Shown: piece after piece, positions 43,152 to 52,687 of the stretch
How positions within the stretch are numbered: the first letter of the stretch is position 1
How the letters are laid out: each line of letters opens with the position of its first letter
Origin: Mycobacterium sp.
GTDB lineage: Bacteria; Actinomycetota; Actinomycetes; Mycobacteriales; Mycobacteriaceae
DNA length: 64,000 bases
Direction of reading: 5' to 3'
Assembly (NCBI GenBank): GCA_023264735.1
Contig: JAHFVD010000042.1
Coordinates: 1 to 64,000 of the forward strand
Made by a program: the position numbers and the translations under genes
Notes under the pieces: model-generated
Database searches by the model: none
Told to the model about the DNA's origin: nothing
The model's input: only the letters and a program-made list of their open reading frames with translations

Positions 43152-43361
43152 ATGCCGAACCAACACCGATGGCCCGCGACCTCGATTCGCATCCGCCCGT
43201 CGCTGCGGGAGCGGTCCAAGATCGCGGTCCAGCCGGATTCGACTCTGCGTGAACACATTGAGGGCTTCCTGTCGTGGTTGGTCGGCGACACGGACGAGTT
43301 GCCAGCCCGTCCAGGCCGTCGGGTGCCCGACGAGTTCGGGCACCTCGACGAGAAGCACTAG
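43152..43361 (+). CDS. Small RHH-like DNA-binding protein
   Basis: A 69-residue protein whose TSIRIRPSLRERSKIAVQPDSTLREHIEGFLSWLV segment fits a ribbon-helix-helix repressor: a short strand, then two helices. Such proteins bind short repeats upstream of their own genes; TGTACAC repeats lie directly before this one. GGGAGGA precedes the ATG at 43152. Divergent from the membrane protein at 41992 and convergent with the giant helicase gene. Target inferred from position only. Confidence 0.65.
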   Translation: MPNQHRWPATSIRIRPSLRERSKIAVQPDSTLREHIEGFLSWLVGDTDELPARPGRRVPDEFGHLDEKH

Positions 43362-43385
43362 CTGTAGCTCGATCACGCGAGGTGG

Positions 43386-46300
43386 TCACCAGCCGAGGCC
43401 GGCGTCCCCTTGGTCGGTGTGTGCGCGGTCGGTGATCTGCCTGGGGTGTTGATACCTGGCACCGTTCTGCCGGTCGATCAGACGTTGGAGCACTGTTTTG
43501 GCAGGGTCGGGCAAGCCTGAATCGCTGAGGTCGAGTGGTTCGAGTGTGTTGTCTGCCAACGGGACTGGCCGCAGGGTTTGCACCACGGTCTGCAGGTCCT
43601 TGCGGGCTGCGGCGATGTCGCGCAGAAGCTCGGCGGTGGTTTCCGGTTCTGAGCGAAACTGCACGACCACCTCCAGGGACTCCTCGTCGGGCGCGGTGAC
43701 CAGGACCTCGTCCACGGGGATATCGGCGTCCTCGCAGTCGGTGAAGAATTCTTCGACGTCGGTCTCGCACTCGGCGCGGAAGGAAAAGACGGTCCCCCGG
43801 CCCTGGTCTTGGCTCGCACCCTCGTCGTGATCTGTTTCCAGGGCGGCCCGTTCCCTCTCTCGCTGCTTGTCGCGTTGCTTTTCGAAGTAATCGTTGGCGC
43901 GGTGCTGCTGCATCAGCAGTTCGGCGGCGCGGTAGCTGGCAGCGTCGGGCAGGCCGGATTCGGCGACCAGGGCGGGAGTGGGGTTGAGTTCGAGGGTCCA
44001 GCCTGGTTGGCGGCCTGATTCGAGCATCCGTTCTTCGGCGGCGGCGGCTTTGGCCTGCGCGGCTTCACTCTGGGCTTCCATGCGTAGCTGTGCGGTCAGG
44101 GTGCTCAGTTCGAGCCGTTTGGCCTCCAGTTCGGCGGCGTGCTCGAAGTCCCCGAGGCTGGTGTTGTCGAAGTCGTCGAGTTCTCCTTGCAGCCTGGTTA
44201 GCCGGGTTTCCAGGCGGGTGCGGTGATGGGGAATGTCCTTGTACGCGTTCTCCATTCGTTGCAGGAGCCCGCGAGCTTTCGCGGCATGGGTGTCGCCGCT
44301 GATGGTGGGTGCGGTGGCGAGTACTTCCGCGTCCTCGATGGCGACGGTGGTGGAGGGCACGTCGAGGGTCAGGCGCAGTTGGCTGTTGATGTAACTGCGG
44401 CTGGCGGTGATGCTGATGCCGTTGATCGTGGCGTCCAGGGGCCGCGAATCGAAGCTGCTGGCGTTCTTCAGTTTGAGGAAGGCGTCTCGGCATGCGGCCG
44501 CGAATGGTTCGGCGGCGTCTTTGCGTTCGGCGAAGGTCTTGCCGCCAACAGCGACCCGGAGGGGTTGGTCGGCCGTGCGGGTGATGCTGTCGATGATCTG
44601 GTCCAGGTTGGCCAGTTCTTTGGCGGTGGCGGCGTATTCGCGTTCGGTGTCTCGGCGTTGGCGGTCTCGGCGCACGCCGGCGTCCAGGTGCGCGTTTTCC
44701 AGGGCGGTGAGCCGTTTGACGTCGTCGTCGAGCTGGACTTGTTTGACGTATCGGGGGTCTCCGGTGGCGATGGCTTTGGTTTCGGCGGCTGCACCTGAGA
44801 TGTCGCCTCCCCCAAGGTCTTCGATTTCGTCGATGTCGACGTTTTCGCGTTTGACCTGTTCGATGAACTTGGCTTTGGCTTCGACTTTCTGCCACATGAC
44901 GGTGTCGAATGCGCCTTCGGTGACGTAGGTGAGGATGTCGACTTCATCGTTCTGGTTGCCTTGCCGGATGATGCGTCCTTCGCGCTGCTCGAGGTCGGCT
45001 GGGCGCCAGGGGACGTCGATGTGGTGCAGCGCCACGGCGCGGGTTTGGACGTTCATTCCGGTGCCCATCTTCTCGGTGGAGCCGATCAGGACGGCGATTT
45101 CACCGCTGCGGCAGCGATGCTGCAACGCCAGCTTCTCAGCCGGTTTGGCGGCGTCGTGAATGAAGGCGATCTTCTCGGCGGGCATCCCGCGGGCGATGAG
45201 CTCGTCGCGGATGGCGCCGTAGATCGTGAACTGTCGCTTATCTTTTGACGGTGTTCCGCGGTCGCAGAAGCCGATCTGGAAGGCGCCGCGGATCGGTGAG
45301 ATTTCGCCGGTATCGGCGTCGCGGTACACCCGTTCGGCGTTGGCGCGATAGCGGCGCATCATTTCGTCGGCGACTCGGCTCGCCCGGGACACCGCGGGGG
45401 CGGGCAGGTTCGCCATCCGGGGATCCAGGCTCACGTTGCGGCCGTCGTTCGCGCATTTGAGCGTGTTGTCTTTGTCCGGCCGTCGCGGGTCCAGGTGGTC
45501 CAGGCGCCAGCCCAGGTCGGTGATGAAGTCCTTGACGACCTGATCGGGCACCATGCTGATCACCGACCGGTGCCCGTCGACCAGCTTGGGCAGCGCCATG
45601 GGTACTTCATCGCGAGTGACGACGTCAGTGAAGATCGATGACAGCGACAGCAGCTCGGGCAGGTTGCAGAATTTCCCGACGCGGGTGACCGGCCGCAGTG
45701 ACGTTCCGGTTGCGTTGAATTCGACGGTACTGACCGTGGTGGTGAAGGCCGCGCCCCAGTCGTTGATGTCGGCGACGCCGGCGGCCGCGAGAAGGTCAGG
45801 CCGCAGATAGTTCTGCATGACCCACAGCTCCCCCAGGCTGTTGGCCACGGGGGTTCCGGTCGCAAAGGTCGCGACGCGTTCGACGATCTGGTCGCGGCGT
45901 AGCCCGGCCGCGCGACCTTCCTCCCGGCGCCGCTGACGTAGAACGTCGAGTTTCATGGCGAGGTCTTCGGCGCGCTGCGCTCCGCTGGCGCAGGACAGCT
46001 CCTCGATATTGCTAAGGCGCCCTTGATTTTTGAACATATGGGCCTCGTCAATCACGAGGTAGTCACACCCGCTCTGCTCGAACCGCAGGCCGGTGTCTTT
46101 GCGCTCCTGCTTGGTCATCTCTTTGAGCCGGGCATCGAGGCGCTTTTTCTGTGCCTCGATGCGCTTCTTGCTGACGGAGGTGACTGCGCGATCCTTGTTG
46201 TTGTCGAGTTCGTCGAGCTGCTTCTGAATGTATTCGAGCTGGGTCTGTTCGTTGACTCCGATTGCCGTGAACAGGCTTTGGGGCACGATCACCATGTCCC

Positions 46301-49300
46301 AGTCGGCGGCCGCGGATTGGGATACGAAGCGGCGGCGCCCCTCGGGGTTGGTGCCCGCCTCGCCGAGCAGGATGCGGGCCGCTGGATACCATTGGGCGGC
46401 TTCGCGGCCGACCTGCTCCACGATGTGGTTCGGGACGACAAACCAGGGCTGGGAAACCAGTCCAAGGCGCTTGAGTTCCATCATGCCCATCAGGCACGAT
46501 CCGGTCTTCCCGGCACCAACAACGTGGTCCAAAAGCACTGTGGGCTCGGCGATTATCCTCGCCACGGCGTCGCGCTGGTAATGGTGGGGCTCGAACTTGT
46601 CGGACAGGCCGGGCAGGGTTAGGTGGTCGCCGTGGTGCTTGGGGGCCACGAGGCTGTTGAACCGGCGGTTGAATTCGGTGACGAGAATGTCGCGGCGGGT
46701 GTCGTCGGCGAAAATCCACTTCTGGAATGCTTGGGTGATCTTCGCGGCTTTAGCCTGGGCAGCCGATGTCGCCTCGAAATCTAGTGCCGGGCCGCCTGTT
46801 TCGGCGACGACCTCGGCGGGCCGGTTGACGACAATGGGTTTGGAGTTGCAGAGGGCGTCGAGTATGTCGATGGCGTCTTTGGACTCGGTGCCCCACGTCT
46901 CGGTCATGGCGACCGTGCCGCGTAGGTTGTTGGGGCATTCCACTGACCAGGTGCCGCCGACGTGGTCGGCAGTGACTTTCTCGGCTCCGAACGTCTCCCT
47001 TGCGAACTGGGCGATGTATTTGGCGTCGATCCAGGGCGTGCCGGGGCGGGTCTTGATCTGTGAGGCTTCTTTGTCGCGCGGCATCACCTGGCGCAGCGCG
47101 GTCACGTAATCGTCGTATACGGGGTTGCGTTCGGCGGCATCGGCTGCGGCGACCAGCTTTTCGCGCACGTTCCCGGACAGAGCGGTGACGGCGGGGACCA
47201 GTTCCTCGGGGTCGTGCAGCGATGGGTACGCCAGGCCCCGCAGTTGCTCGCGAGCGGTGTCCGCCTCGACGTTCAGAAGTGTGGCGATGTAGTCGATGTC
47301 GATGCCGTGGCGTTGGTCCATGCTGATGGCCATGGCGTCGCTGATGGTTGCGGCGGTCTCGGGGACGGTGCGGGCCGATAGCACATCCACCGAGAAGATC
47401 GGGGCTTTGGTGGCAACGCCGGTCAGTTCGTTGAAGATCTCCAGACTGGCGACGTGCGCCCAGCCGGGATCGTCCTTCATCCCGCCGTCAAGGTGGGGCC
47501 GGCGCTTGGACGGGGCGTTGGGTTCTGCGGCCTTTTCTGCCCACTCTTCTTGTAGGTGCTGGGGCACCGGACCGCGGTAGGGCCGGCCCTCCTCGCCCTG
47601 GTCTTTGCGCCATTTCTCTTCGTATCTGGCGTATTTCTTGGCTTGCGCTTCCTGGGTCGGCGGGCCCGGGACTATCAGCTTGAATCGGTTGACCGGACCA
47701 TGCTTGGCGACGTAGTCGTCGTAGAGCCGGTTCAGGTGGGCGCGGAGCTGTTCGCGGACTTCCAGCGGCTGGCCAGTGCCCTGGGAGGCGATCACCGATT
47801 GCGCGGCGTCGCGCAGTTCGATCAGCGAACGTGCCTCCTGCAGACGGGATTTCGGTGTGCGTTGCTCCACCCACGCGTGGCCGGTCCACCGCTGGATACT
47901 GCCGGTGGCGTCGTTGTAGCGCAGGGTGTCAGGGATGGGTCGTTCTGCCCGGTCGGCGGCGGTGAGCAGGCCGGGATCGAACACGGTCGCGTCAACGTCG
48001 ATCAGCGATTCGGGGGTGGCCGTGAGGCCTCGCCCGAGGCCCTGGGCGTGCTCGATGATGGCGCCGAGCCGGTCACGGACCTGTGCGGCGAGCTCGTCGC
48101 CGCTCGCCTCCCCCACCACCTTGAGTGTCGCTGATCCGTAGATGCCCTGCCCCAGCGCCAAACTGCCCAGGACGTTCTCGGGGTGATTGTGGAAGTACTC
48201 GTTGATGTTGAGTGCGCCATCGACGTGCTCGGGCTTGAAGACGCTTTCATCGACGAGCTGGTCGACGTCCTCGAGGTCCAGGGATTCGGTGTCGATCCAG
48301 CGGGTCATGTCGTCATCGATTGATGCGTCGATGTCCTTGCGCCGCAACACCAGAATGTCGGTGACAACCTCGGTGCCCGCGACGCGTTTGAAGGCGGTGG
48401 ACGGCAGACGCACTGCACCGACCAGCTCGGCCTGCTCAGCCATGGCCCGGCGGGCGCGGGTATCCATGCTGTCCATCGTGTAGCGGGAGGTTAGGACGGT
48501 GACGTACCCACCCGGCGCGGTCAAGGCCAGGGCCTTGTTGATGAAGTGGTTGTGGATGGAGAAGCCGTGCGGATTGTGCGCGGGGTCGACGAGAGAGAAG
48601 TTGCCGAACGGCACGTTGCCGACCACGGCGGCGAACGAGGCCGCCGGCACACGGGTGGTCTCGAACCCTTCGGCGCGGATCTGCGCGTTCGGGTACAGCG
48701 CTGCGGCGACGGCGGCGGTCATGGGGTCGTTCTCGACGCCGACCATCACCGCGTCTGACGGTGCCAGTCCGATGAAATTTCCTGAGCCGCAGCCGGGTTC
48801 GAGGACGCGGCCACCGGTGAATCCGGCCGAGCGGACCGTATCCCACATGGCCTGGGCGATGGCGGGGTCGGTGTAGTGGGCGTTGAGGATGCTGGCTTCG
48901 GCGGCGCGGTAGGCATCGGGCCCGAGGGTTTCGCGCAGGTGGTCGCGTTCGGCGGCGTACTGGTCGGTTCGGCGGTCGAACAGGTCGGCGCACGCGCCCC
49001 ACCCGGACCAGGTGGCCAGCACCTCTTGTTCGACGGCGGTGGCGGGCCGGTCTTCGCGGCGGAGGCGCTCGATGACGTCGATCGCTGCGAGGTTGGCTTG
49101 GATGCGTGCTTTGGTTCCTGACGGGACGCGGATGTCGGTGCCCGGCCGGAATGGGACGGACTCGACGATTGCCGGTGCAGCGGGCGCCGGCGATGGTGCG
49201 GCGTCGTCTTGCGTTGGGGTGGAGGGGATTTGCGGTGCCACGGTGACGGACGGGACCGGTGGTGTCGGTTCGGCTGCGGGAGTGGCAGCAGGTGCGGGCG

Positions 49301-49925
49301 AGGTGGCCGGCGCCGGGGTGCGGCGGGGTTGGGCTGCTGGGGCGGTGCGCCGCTCTCCCGGTGTGGTGAAGATGTCGCCGACCATGGGTTCGGGGCCGGC
49401 GGCGGCTTCGATGTAGGCGCGGCCGGTGGCACTGTGGAATTCGGCTGCGTCCTCGTCGCGGTTGAACAGGTCGTAGCCGCCGAGCTCGTGCACGGTCGTG
49501 ACCGCGGCGGCCAGGTCGTCGGCCTGCTCGGATCCGGTGACGGTGTTCGAGGCGAGGTCGGTGTAGACGATCCGGTAGCCCCCCGCCCGGGGGGCCGGGC
49601 TTGCGGCGGTGATCGGCGGGGTGGCCCGTGGCGTCGCCGGCGTGACGGCGGCGGGGACGCGGGGCGGCGGCAGTGGTGCGCCACCGGGGTCGATGCTGCG
49701 CGGGTCGGTGGGTTGGTCGAAGTCCTCGAACAGGGAGAGCTGGGGCTGGGGTTCTACTGCTCGGGATACCCGTCGGCCGCCAGGTCCGCGTACACCAGCG
49801 GTGTCAGTTCGGCTGCCAGCGGGTGCCGGGGGCCGTCCGGCACCGGCAGCTGGTCCTCGATCCGGGCGATCAGCAGGTAGGCCGCTTTGATGCGGAACAT
49901 CACCGAGAAATCCGGGTCCGGCCAC
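43386..49925 (-). CDS. Giant N6-methylase/SNF2-helicase fusion (DarB-like architecture)
   Basis: About 2100-2180 residues. In order: QLSLF near the presumed N-terminus (a form of the beta-clamp-binding motif), a Pro/Thr-rich linker, an Eco57I-type adenine methylase (GCGSGNF near 48790; VGNVPFG near 48610, replacing the usual NPPF), and an SF2/SNF2 helicase with Walker A VGAGKTG near 46510, DEAH near 46044, motif V GTGMN and motif VI QREGRIIRQGN near 44970. The C-terminus is helical and coiled-coil-like. Similar fusions on plasmids and phages (DarB of P1) protect incoming DNA from restriction; that role here is inferred. The start is unresolved: codon use points to about 49757, where the only in-frame V codons are GTA; a GTG lies at 49925, and the frame stays open to an ATG with a good binding site at 50426. 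Confidence 0.88.
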   Translation of the reverse strand: MAGPGFLGDVPHQSGLPADRPDRGPAAGAGRPPAPAGSRTDTAGVRGPGGRRVSRAVEPQPQLSLFEDFDQPTDPRSIDPGGAPLPPPRVPAAVTPATPRATPPITAASPAPRAGGYRIVYTDLASNTVTGSEQADDLAAAVTTVHELGGYDLFNRDEDAAEFHSATGRAYIEAAAGPEPMVGDIFTTPGERRTAPAAQPRRTPAPATSPAPAATPAAEPTPPVPSVTVAPQIPSTPTQDDAAPSPAPAAPAIVESVPFRPGTDIRVPSGTKARIQANLAAIDVIERLRREDRPATAVEQEVLATWSGWGACADLFDRRTDQYAAERDHLRETLGPDAYRAAEASILNAHYTDPAIAQAMWDTVRSAGFTGGRVLEPGCGSGNFIGLAPSDAVMVGVENDPMTAAVAAALYPNAQIRAEGFETTRVPAASFAAVVGNVPFGNFSLVDPAHNPHGFSIHNHFINKALALTAPGGYVTVLTSRYTMDSMDTRARRAMAEQAELVGAVRLPSTAFKRVAGTEVVTDILVLRRKDIDASIDDDMTRWIDTESLDLEDVDQLVDESVFKPEHVDGALNINEYFHNHPENVLGSLALGQGIYGSATLKVVGEASGDELAAQVRDRLGAIIEHAQGLGRGLTATPESLIDVDATVFDPGLLTAADRAERPIPDTLRYNDATGSIQRWTGHAWVEQRTPKSRLQEARSLIELRDAAQSVIASQGTGQPLEVREQLRAHLNRLYDDYVAKHGPVNRFKLIVPGPPTQEAQAKKYARYEEKWRKDQGEEGRPYRGPVPQHLQEEWAEKAAEPNAPSKRRPHLDGGMKDDPGWAHVASLEIFNELTGVATKAPIFSVDVLSARTVPETAATISDAMAISMDQRHGIDIDYIATLLNVEADTAREQLRGLAYPSLHDPEELVPAVTALSGNVREKLVAAADAAERNPVYDDYVTALRQVMPRDKEASQIKTRPGTPWIDAKYIAQFARETFGAEKVTADHVGGTWSVECPNNLRGTVAMTETWGTESKDAIDILDALCNSKPIVVNRPAEVVAETGGPALDFEATSAAQAKAAKITQAFQKWIFADDTRRDILVTEFNRRFNSLVAPKHHGDHLTLPGLSDKFEPHHYQRDAVARIIAEPTVLLDHVVGAGKTGSCLMGMMELKRLGLVSQPWFVVPNHIVEQVGREAAQWYPAARILLGEAGTNPEGRRRFVSQSAAADWDMVIVPQSLFTAIGVNEQTQLEYIQKQLDELDNNKDRAVTSVSKKRIEAQKKRLDARLKEMTKQERKDTGLRFEQSGCDYLVIDEAHMFKNQGRLSNIEELSCASGAQRAEDLAMKLDVLRQRRREEGRAAGLRRDQIVERVATFATGTPVANSLGELWVMQNYLRPDLLAAAGVADINDWGAAFTTTVSTVEFNATGTSLRPVTRVGKFCNLPELLSLSSIFTDVVTRDEVPMALPKLVDGHRSVISMVPDQVVKDFITDLGWRLDHLDPRRPDKDNTLKCANDGRNVSLDPRMANLPAPAVSRASRVADEMMRRYRANAERVYRDADTGEISPIRGAFQIGFCDRGTPSKDKRQFTIYGAIRDELIARGMPAEKIAFIHDAAKPAEKLALQHRCRSGEIAVLIGSTEKMGTGMNVQTRAVALHHIDVPWRPADLEQREGRIIRQGNQNDEVDILTYVTEGAFDTVMWQKVEAKAKFIEQVKRENVDIDEIEDLGGGDISGAAAETKAIATGDPRYVKQVQLDDDVKRLTALENAHLDAGVRRDRQRRDTEREYAATAKELANLDQIIDSITRTADQPLRVAVGGKTFAERKDAAEPFAAACRDAFLKLKNASSFDSRPLDATINGISITASRSYINSQLRLTLDVPSTTVAIEDAEVLATAPTISGDTHAAKARGLLQRMENAYKDIPHHRTRLETRLTRLQGELDDFDNTSLGDFEHAAELEAKRLELSTLTAQLRMEAQSEAAQAKAAAAEERMLESGRQPGWTLELNPTPALVAESGLPDAASYRAAELLMQQHRANDYFEKQRDKQRERERAALETDHDEGASQDQGRGTVFSFRAECETDVEEFFTDCEDADIPVDEVLVTAPDEESLEVVVQFRSEPETTAELLRDIAAARKDLQTVVQTLRPVPLADNTLEPLDLSDSGLPDPAKTVLQRLIDRQNGARYQHPRQITDRAHTDQGDAGLGW

Positions 49926-50452
49926 ACCATGTCCGCCAGGGCGTCGATCTGCTCCCCCGGGTCGGTCCGATAGCGGGCGTCGTTCCACCGCAGATTCCAC
50001 GGCACCTGGTTGGCCGGCACCGGCTGATGCAGCGGCGGGTCGACCGGCACCGTCGGCTCCGGTTCCTCCTGCTGCTCGATCAGGTCGTACAGTTCCTGAC
50101 GCACGATCGTCTCCCGCGCGTTCTGCAACGCGGTCTGCCGCAGCCGGACGGTGGTCATGTAGTCCGGGTGCGCTCCCTGGCGCTCGGTCCAGCTCTCGAT
50201 CGAGGCGCTCGCCAGTTGATCGGCCAACTCCGAGGCCATCCGGTCCAGCCGCGCCGTCTCGGCCACCAGGTGCCGTTCGGTCTGTTCGGGGGTCCAGTCC
50301 GCTGGCAGGGGCAGCCACCTCGGGTACACGTCGTTGACCGCCTGGCGCATCCACTCGGTCACGGGTGTCGTCGCCTTCCTCGATGCTGAACAAATCCGGC
50401 TGGTTGATGTGGTCCCTGCGCGCCATAGCGTTCTCCCGGTGCCGCTGGTCAT
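49754..50452 (-). CDS. Hypothetical protein upstream of the helicase; 5' end ambiguous
   Basis: From a GTG at 50362 the frame encodes VTEWMRQAVNDVYPRWLPLPADWTPEQTER... and a 200-residue, mainly helical, acidic protein ending DGYPEQ, with clear coding composition. The same frame extends to an ATG at 50452 after GAGGAGA. However, codon use between 50426 and about 50364 favours the other frame, which starts at an ATG after GGGAGAACGCT and reads MARRDHINQPDLFSIEEGDD. So the true N-terminus could come from the helicase frame by a +1 shift. Function unknown; it is coupled to the helicase by overlap. Confidence 0.7.
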   Translation of the reverse strand: MTSGTGRTLWRAGTTSTSRICSASRKATTPVTEWMRQAVNDVYPRWLPLPADWTPEQTERHLVAETARLDRMASELADQLASASIESWTERQGAHPDYMTTVRLRQTALQNARETIVRQELYDLIEQQEEPEPTVPVDPPLHQPVPANQVPWNLRWNDARYRTDPGEQIDALADMVWPDPDFSVMFRIKAAYLLIARIEDQLPVPDGPRHPLAAELTPLVYADLAADGYPEQ

Positions 50453-50555
50453 GAGTTCTCCTCGTGATCTGCGGCATCGACCAGGGTGGCCGTGCCCGTG
50501 CCCGGCGCCACCGTGGTGGTCGCCTGTGGTGTGCGCCGCGAGGGCGCGGGTGTCG

Positions 50556-51491
50556 TCATGATGACGACTGGGAAGGTGTTGTCGGGGTGCTGGCGTGGAT
50601 GGGTCGTGGCGAGCCCAAATCCTCGACAACCAAGTATGCCTGAGTCAGTGCCTGGTCGATGTCCTTGATCTGTTGTTCCAGGGTCAGTTGCTGCCGCTCG
50701 GCGCGCGTCTTGAGCACCTTGAGCTTGTCGATGACCGAGGTGACCGGCACGAGTGCGGGGTGCGGCTTGATCTCGATCCTGCGGTTGACGGGGGTGCCGC
50801 CCTTGAGTGTGGCCAGCGCGGAGCCGGGCTCCCACATGAGGTGGGTGTCGAGTCGCTCCAGGGTTTCCGGGCTGGTCTGGTATCCGCGCTTTCCGAGGGT
50901 CGCCAGGGTGGTGCGGCCGGGGCCACCGACGGCGGCCAGCCGGCTCTTGGTCATCTGCAGTTCCAAGAGACGCTTTTCGATCCACATCGCGAGGTTGTCG
51001 AAGTCGTCCTCGGCGTCGGGGTTGATCACCGGGCGCGGGCGCTTGCCCACCTGGGTCTCGCGGGGCGTCGGCATCGAGCCGAACATGATGGCGTGCGCCG
51101 ACCCGGCCTCCCAGGAGCACAGTTCGTCGAGTTTGGACAACACGGTGCGGCCCGGAACCCGGAGCTCTTTACCGTCCCCGCGTGGTTTGCCGAGCAAATT
51201 GAGCGTGGAGCGGGAGACCAGGCCAAGTTTGCTGGCTTCCAGCTGGCTCATTCCGAGCTCGCGCAGCCGGTCGTTGACGAACTGCGCCAGCCGGGCCACA
51301 TCAGCTTTGACACTGCTGCTGGCCAGCATCTCCACGTGGTTTTGAGTCAGGCCTGTCCGGGCCACGACCTCGCCTACGGGGTGGCCTTCGCTGAGCAAGG
51401 ACCGTGCCAAATTGACTGCGGCATCCTCGTCTAACGGCGCGGCGGTGATGGTCGCCTCCTGGTCTAACCGGTCCGGTGGTCCCCCGTTCAC
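50556..51491 (-). CDS. HTH regulator with duplicated DNA-binding domain
   Basis: A 311-residue protein. Two similar segments, VNDRLRELGMSQLEASKLGLVSRSTLNLLGK...LDELCSWEAGSAHAIMFGSMP and IEKRLLELQMTKSRLAAVGGPGRTTLATLGK...LDTHLMWEPGSALATLKGGTP, each look like an XRE-type helix-turn-helix followed by a conserved WEPGSA tail. The N-terminus adds another short HTH-like helix pair, and the C-terminus a coiled coil (RAERQQLTLEQQIKDIDQALTQAYLVV). GTG start without a clear binding site; TACTAT lies just upstream, so a leaderless transcript is possible. It probably controls itself and the helicase operon downstream. Confidence 0.75.
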   Translation of the reverse strand: MNGGPPDRLDQEATITAAPLDEDAAVNLARSLLSEGHPVGEVVARTGLTQNHVEMLASSSVKADVARLAQFVNDRLRELGMSQLEASKLGLVSRSTLNLLGKPRGDGKELRVPGRTVLSKLDELCSWEAGSAHAIMFGSMPTPRETQVGKRPRPVINPDAEDDFDNLAMWIEKRLLELQMTKSRLAAVGGPGRTTLATLGKRGYQTSPETLERLDTHLMWEPGSALATLKGGTPVNRRIEIKPHPALVPVTSVIDKLKVLKTRAERQQLTLEQQIKDIDQALTQAYLVVEDLGSPRPIHASTPTTPSQSSS

Positions 51492-51663
51492 AGGGATAGT
51501 ACATGTTTCAGTATGGCACTAATAGAGCAACAGCGACACGCCCGCAACACAGTGGTGTTTACGAAAGTTAAGCAAAAGGGGCGGGATTTGCAAGACGCGT
51601 GGTATCTGCTGTGACCGATGGGGCGCCCGGACTCCGGCGCCACGCTCAGGCCGAGCGTAGTTG

Positions 51664-52329
51664 CTACAGGCCTCGATCGTAGCGTTGCGAGCTCGACTTC
51701 GGCGGCAGAAACTCTGTCGGGAGGCTGAGTTCACTGGCCGGCCGGCTGATCTGCTCGAAGACCGGGACCATCCATTCGTGTGCCGGCTCGGTCTGCGACA
51801 TGTCCGGGCAAGAGAAAGCGGCCCGCTGGACGAATACCTCGCGCGGAATTGCGCCGTAGTCCAGTCCTCGATCGGCCTGGGCCGCGACGGCGTTCATGAA
51901 GGCGCGGGTGGCGCGTCCTGTGCCCTCACGGAACGGGTGCGCATAGTTGATCCAGCAATATGTTTGTGCGGCCTTGTCGGCAAACTGCGCGTCGTCCAGA
52001 TCGGGCCAGTTGGTCTCGGCGACGATGGCGGCCGCGCGGTCAAGGCAGGCCGTGATCTTGTCGGTGCTGGCGAAACTGCTCCACTTGGCCACCTCGACCT
52101 CGCGGAATTCGCCGGCGAACGGGTACACGTCCTGAAAGAGCCACCGATGCACGCCACGTAGGTGCTCGGCGTCGAAGGTTTCCGAGACCGGGGCCTGGCC
52201 GCGGGCGAGCTCCATCCATCGGCTGTAGGCGAAATGGTGCTCGAGCCGTTCCAGGTCGCCGGCGTCGCGGATACCGAGGTGGTTGCGCAGAACGGTGGTG
52301 CCCGGCCAGAAGTAGTCGTTCCACTCCAC
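51664..52329 (-). CDS. Fic-family toxin
   Basis: A 221-residue Fic protein. The core reads HPFREGTGR at residues 131-139, where the canonical motif is HPFxEGNGR: the Asn that helps hold the nucleotide phosphates is Thr. The flap region (about 72-82) and the helices around the motif are normal. Fic proteins transfer AMP or related groups to target proteins. The small gene just upstream encodes a VbhA-type antitoxin, giving the usual antitoxin-toxin order. The Thr may lower or alter activity, or this may be a normal subclass; I cannot tell. Confidence 0.85.
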   Translation of the reverse strand: MEWNDYFWPGTTVLRNHLGIRDAGDLERLEHHFAYSRWMELARGQAPVSETFDAEHLRGVHRWLFQDVYPFAGEFREVEVAKWSSFASTDKITACLDRAAAIVAETNWPDLDDAQFADKAAQTYCWINYAHPFREGTGRATRAFMNAVAAQADRGLDYGAIPREVFVQRAAFSCPDMSQTEPAHEWMVPVFEQISRPASELSLPTEFLPPKSSSQRYDRGL

Positions 52330-52352
52330 GGGGACGCGAAAGCGAGGTGCGT

Positions 52353-52589
52353 CTACCGATGCGCGTCGTGCCGCACGCTGGCGAGCAGCTCCGCCCGGTA
52401 CTGGTCGCCGGTGATCTTTCCGGTAGCCAGGTCGGCGAGGCGAGCCACCGACTCGAGGTCGGGCGTGTAGCCCTCGATCGCGCCGTTGACCACTGCGTCG
52501 TGCACGAGGCGGCGTTCCTGGGGTGGCAGGGCAGCCAAGATGCCCTCGTAGGTGCCCGCTGCCTGCGCGCTGGTGGTCGCCGGAGTCAT
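52353..52589 (-). CDS. VbhA-type antitoxin
   Basis: A 78-residue helical protein. It contains VVNGAIEGYTPD, in the position of the inhibitory S/TxxxE[G/N] helix of VbhA-like antitoxins (here NGAIEG), and ends SVARLADLATGKITGDQYRAELLA, the antitoxin_VbhA pattern. The antitoxin blocks the Fic active site by placing its Glu near the ATP-binding site. It lies 23 bases upstream of the fic gene. The ATG at 52589 is preferred over the longer frame. Confidence 0.8.
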   Translation of the reverse strand: MTPATTSAQAAGTYEGILAALPPQERRLVHDAVVNGAIEGYTPDLESVARLADLATGKITGDQYRAELLASVRHDAHR

Positions 52590-52687
52590 GACACCCAGTC
52601 TACCTACACCCCACGACATCCGCTTCCCCATTTTCCGCTCCTGACATGCGCGTTTGTTAACGCCAACGGAGCTCCGCCGATGAGCGC

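Noticed and set aside
49926..50477. N-terminal 240 codons of the longest frame of the helicase gene
   Set aside because: Arg/Gly/Asp/Pro-rich shadow composition over most of its length while the other frame encodes a clear protein; only about 20 codons from 50426 look coding.
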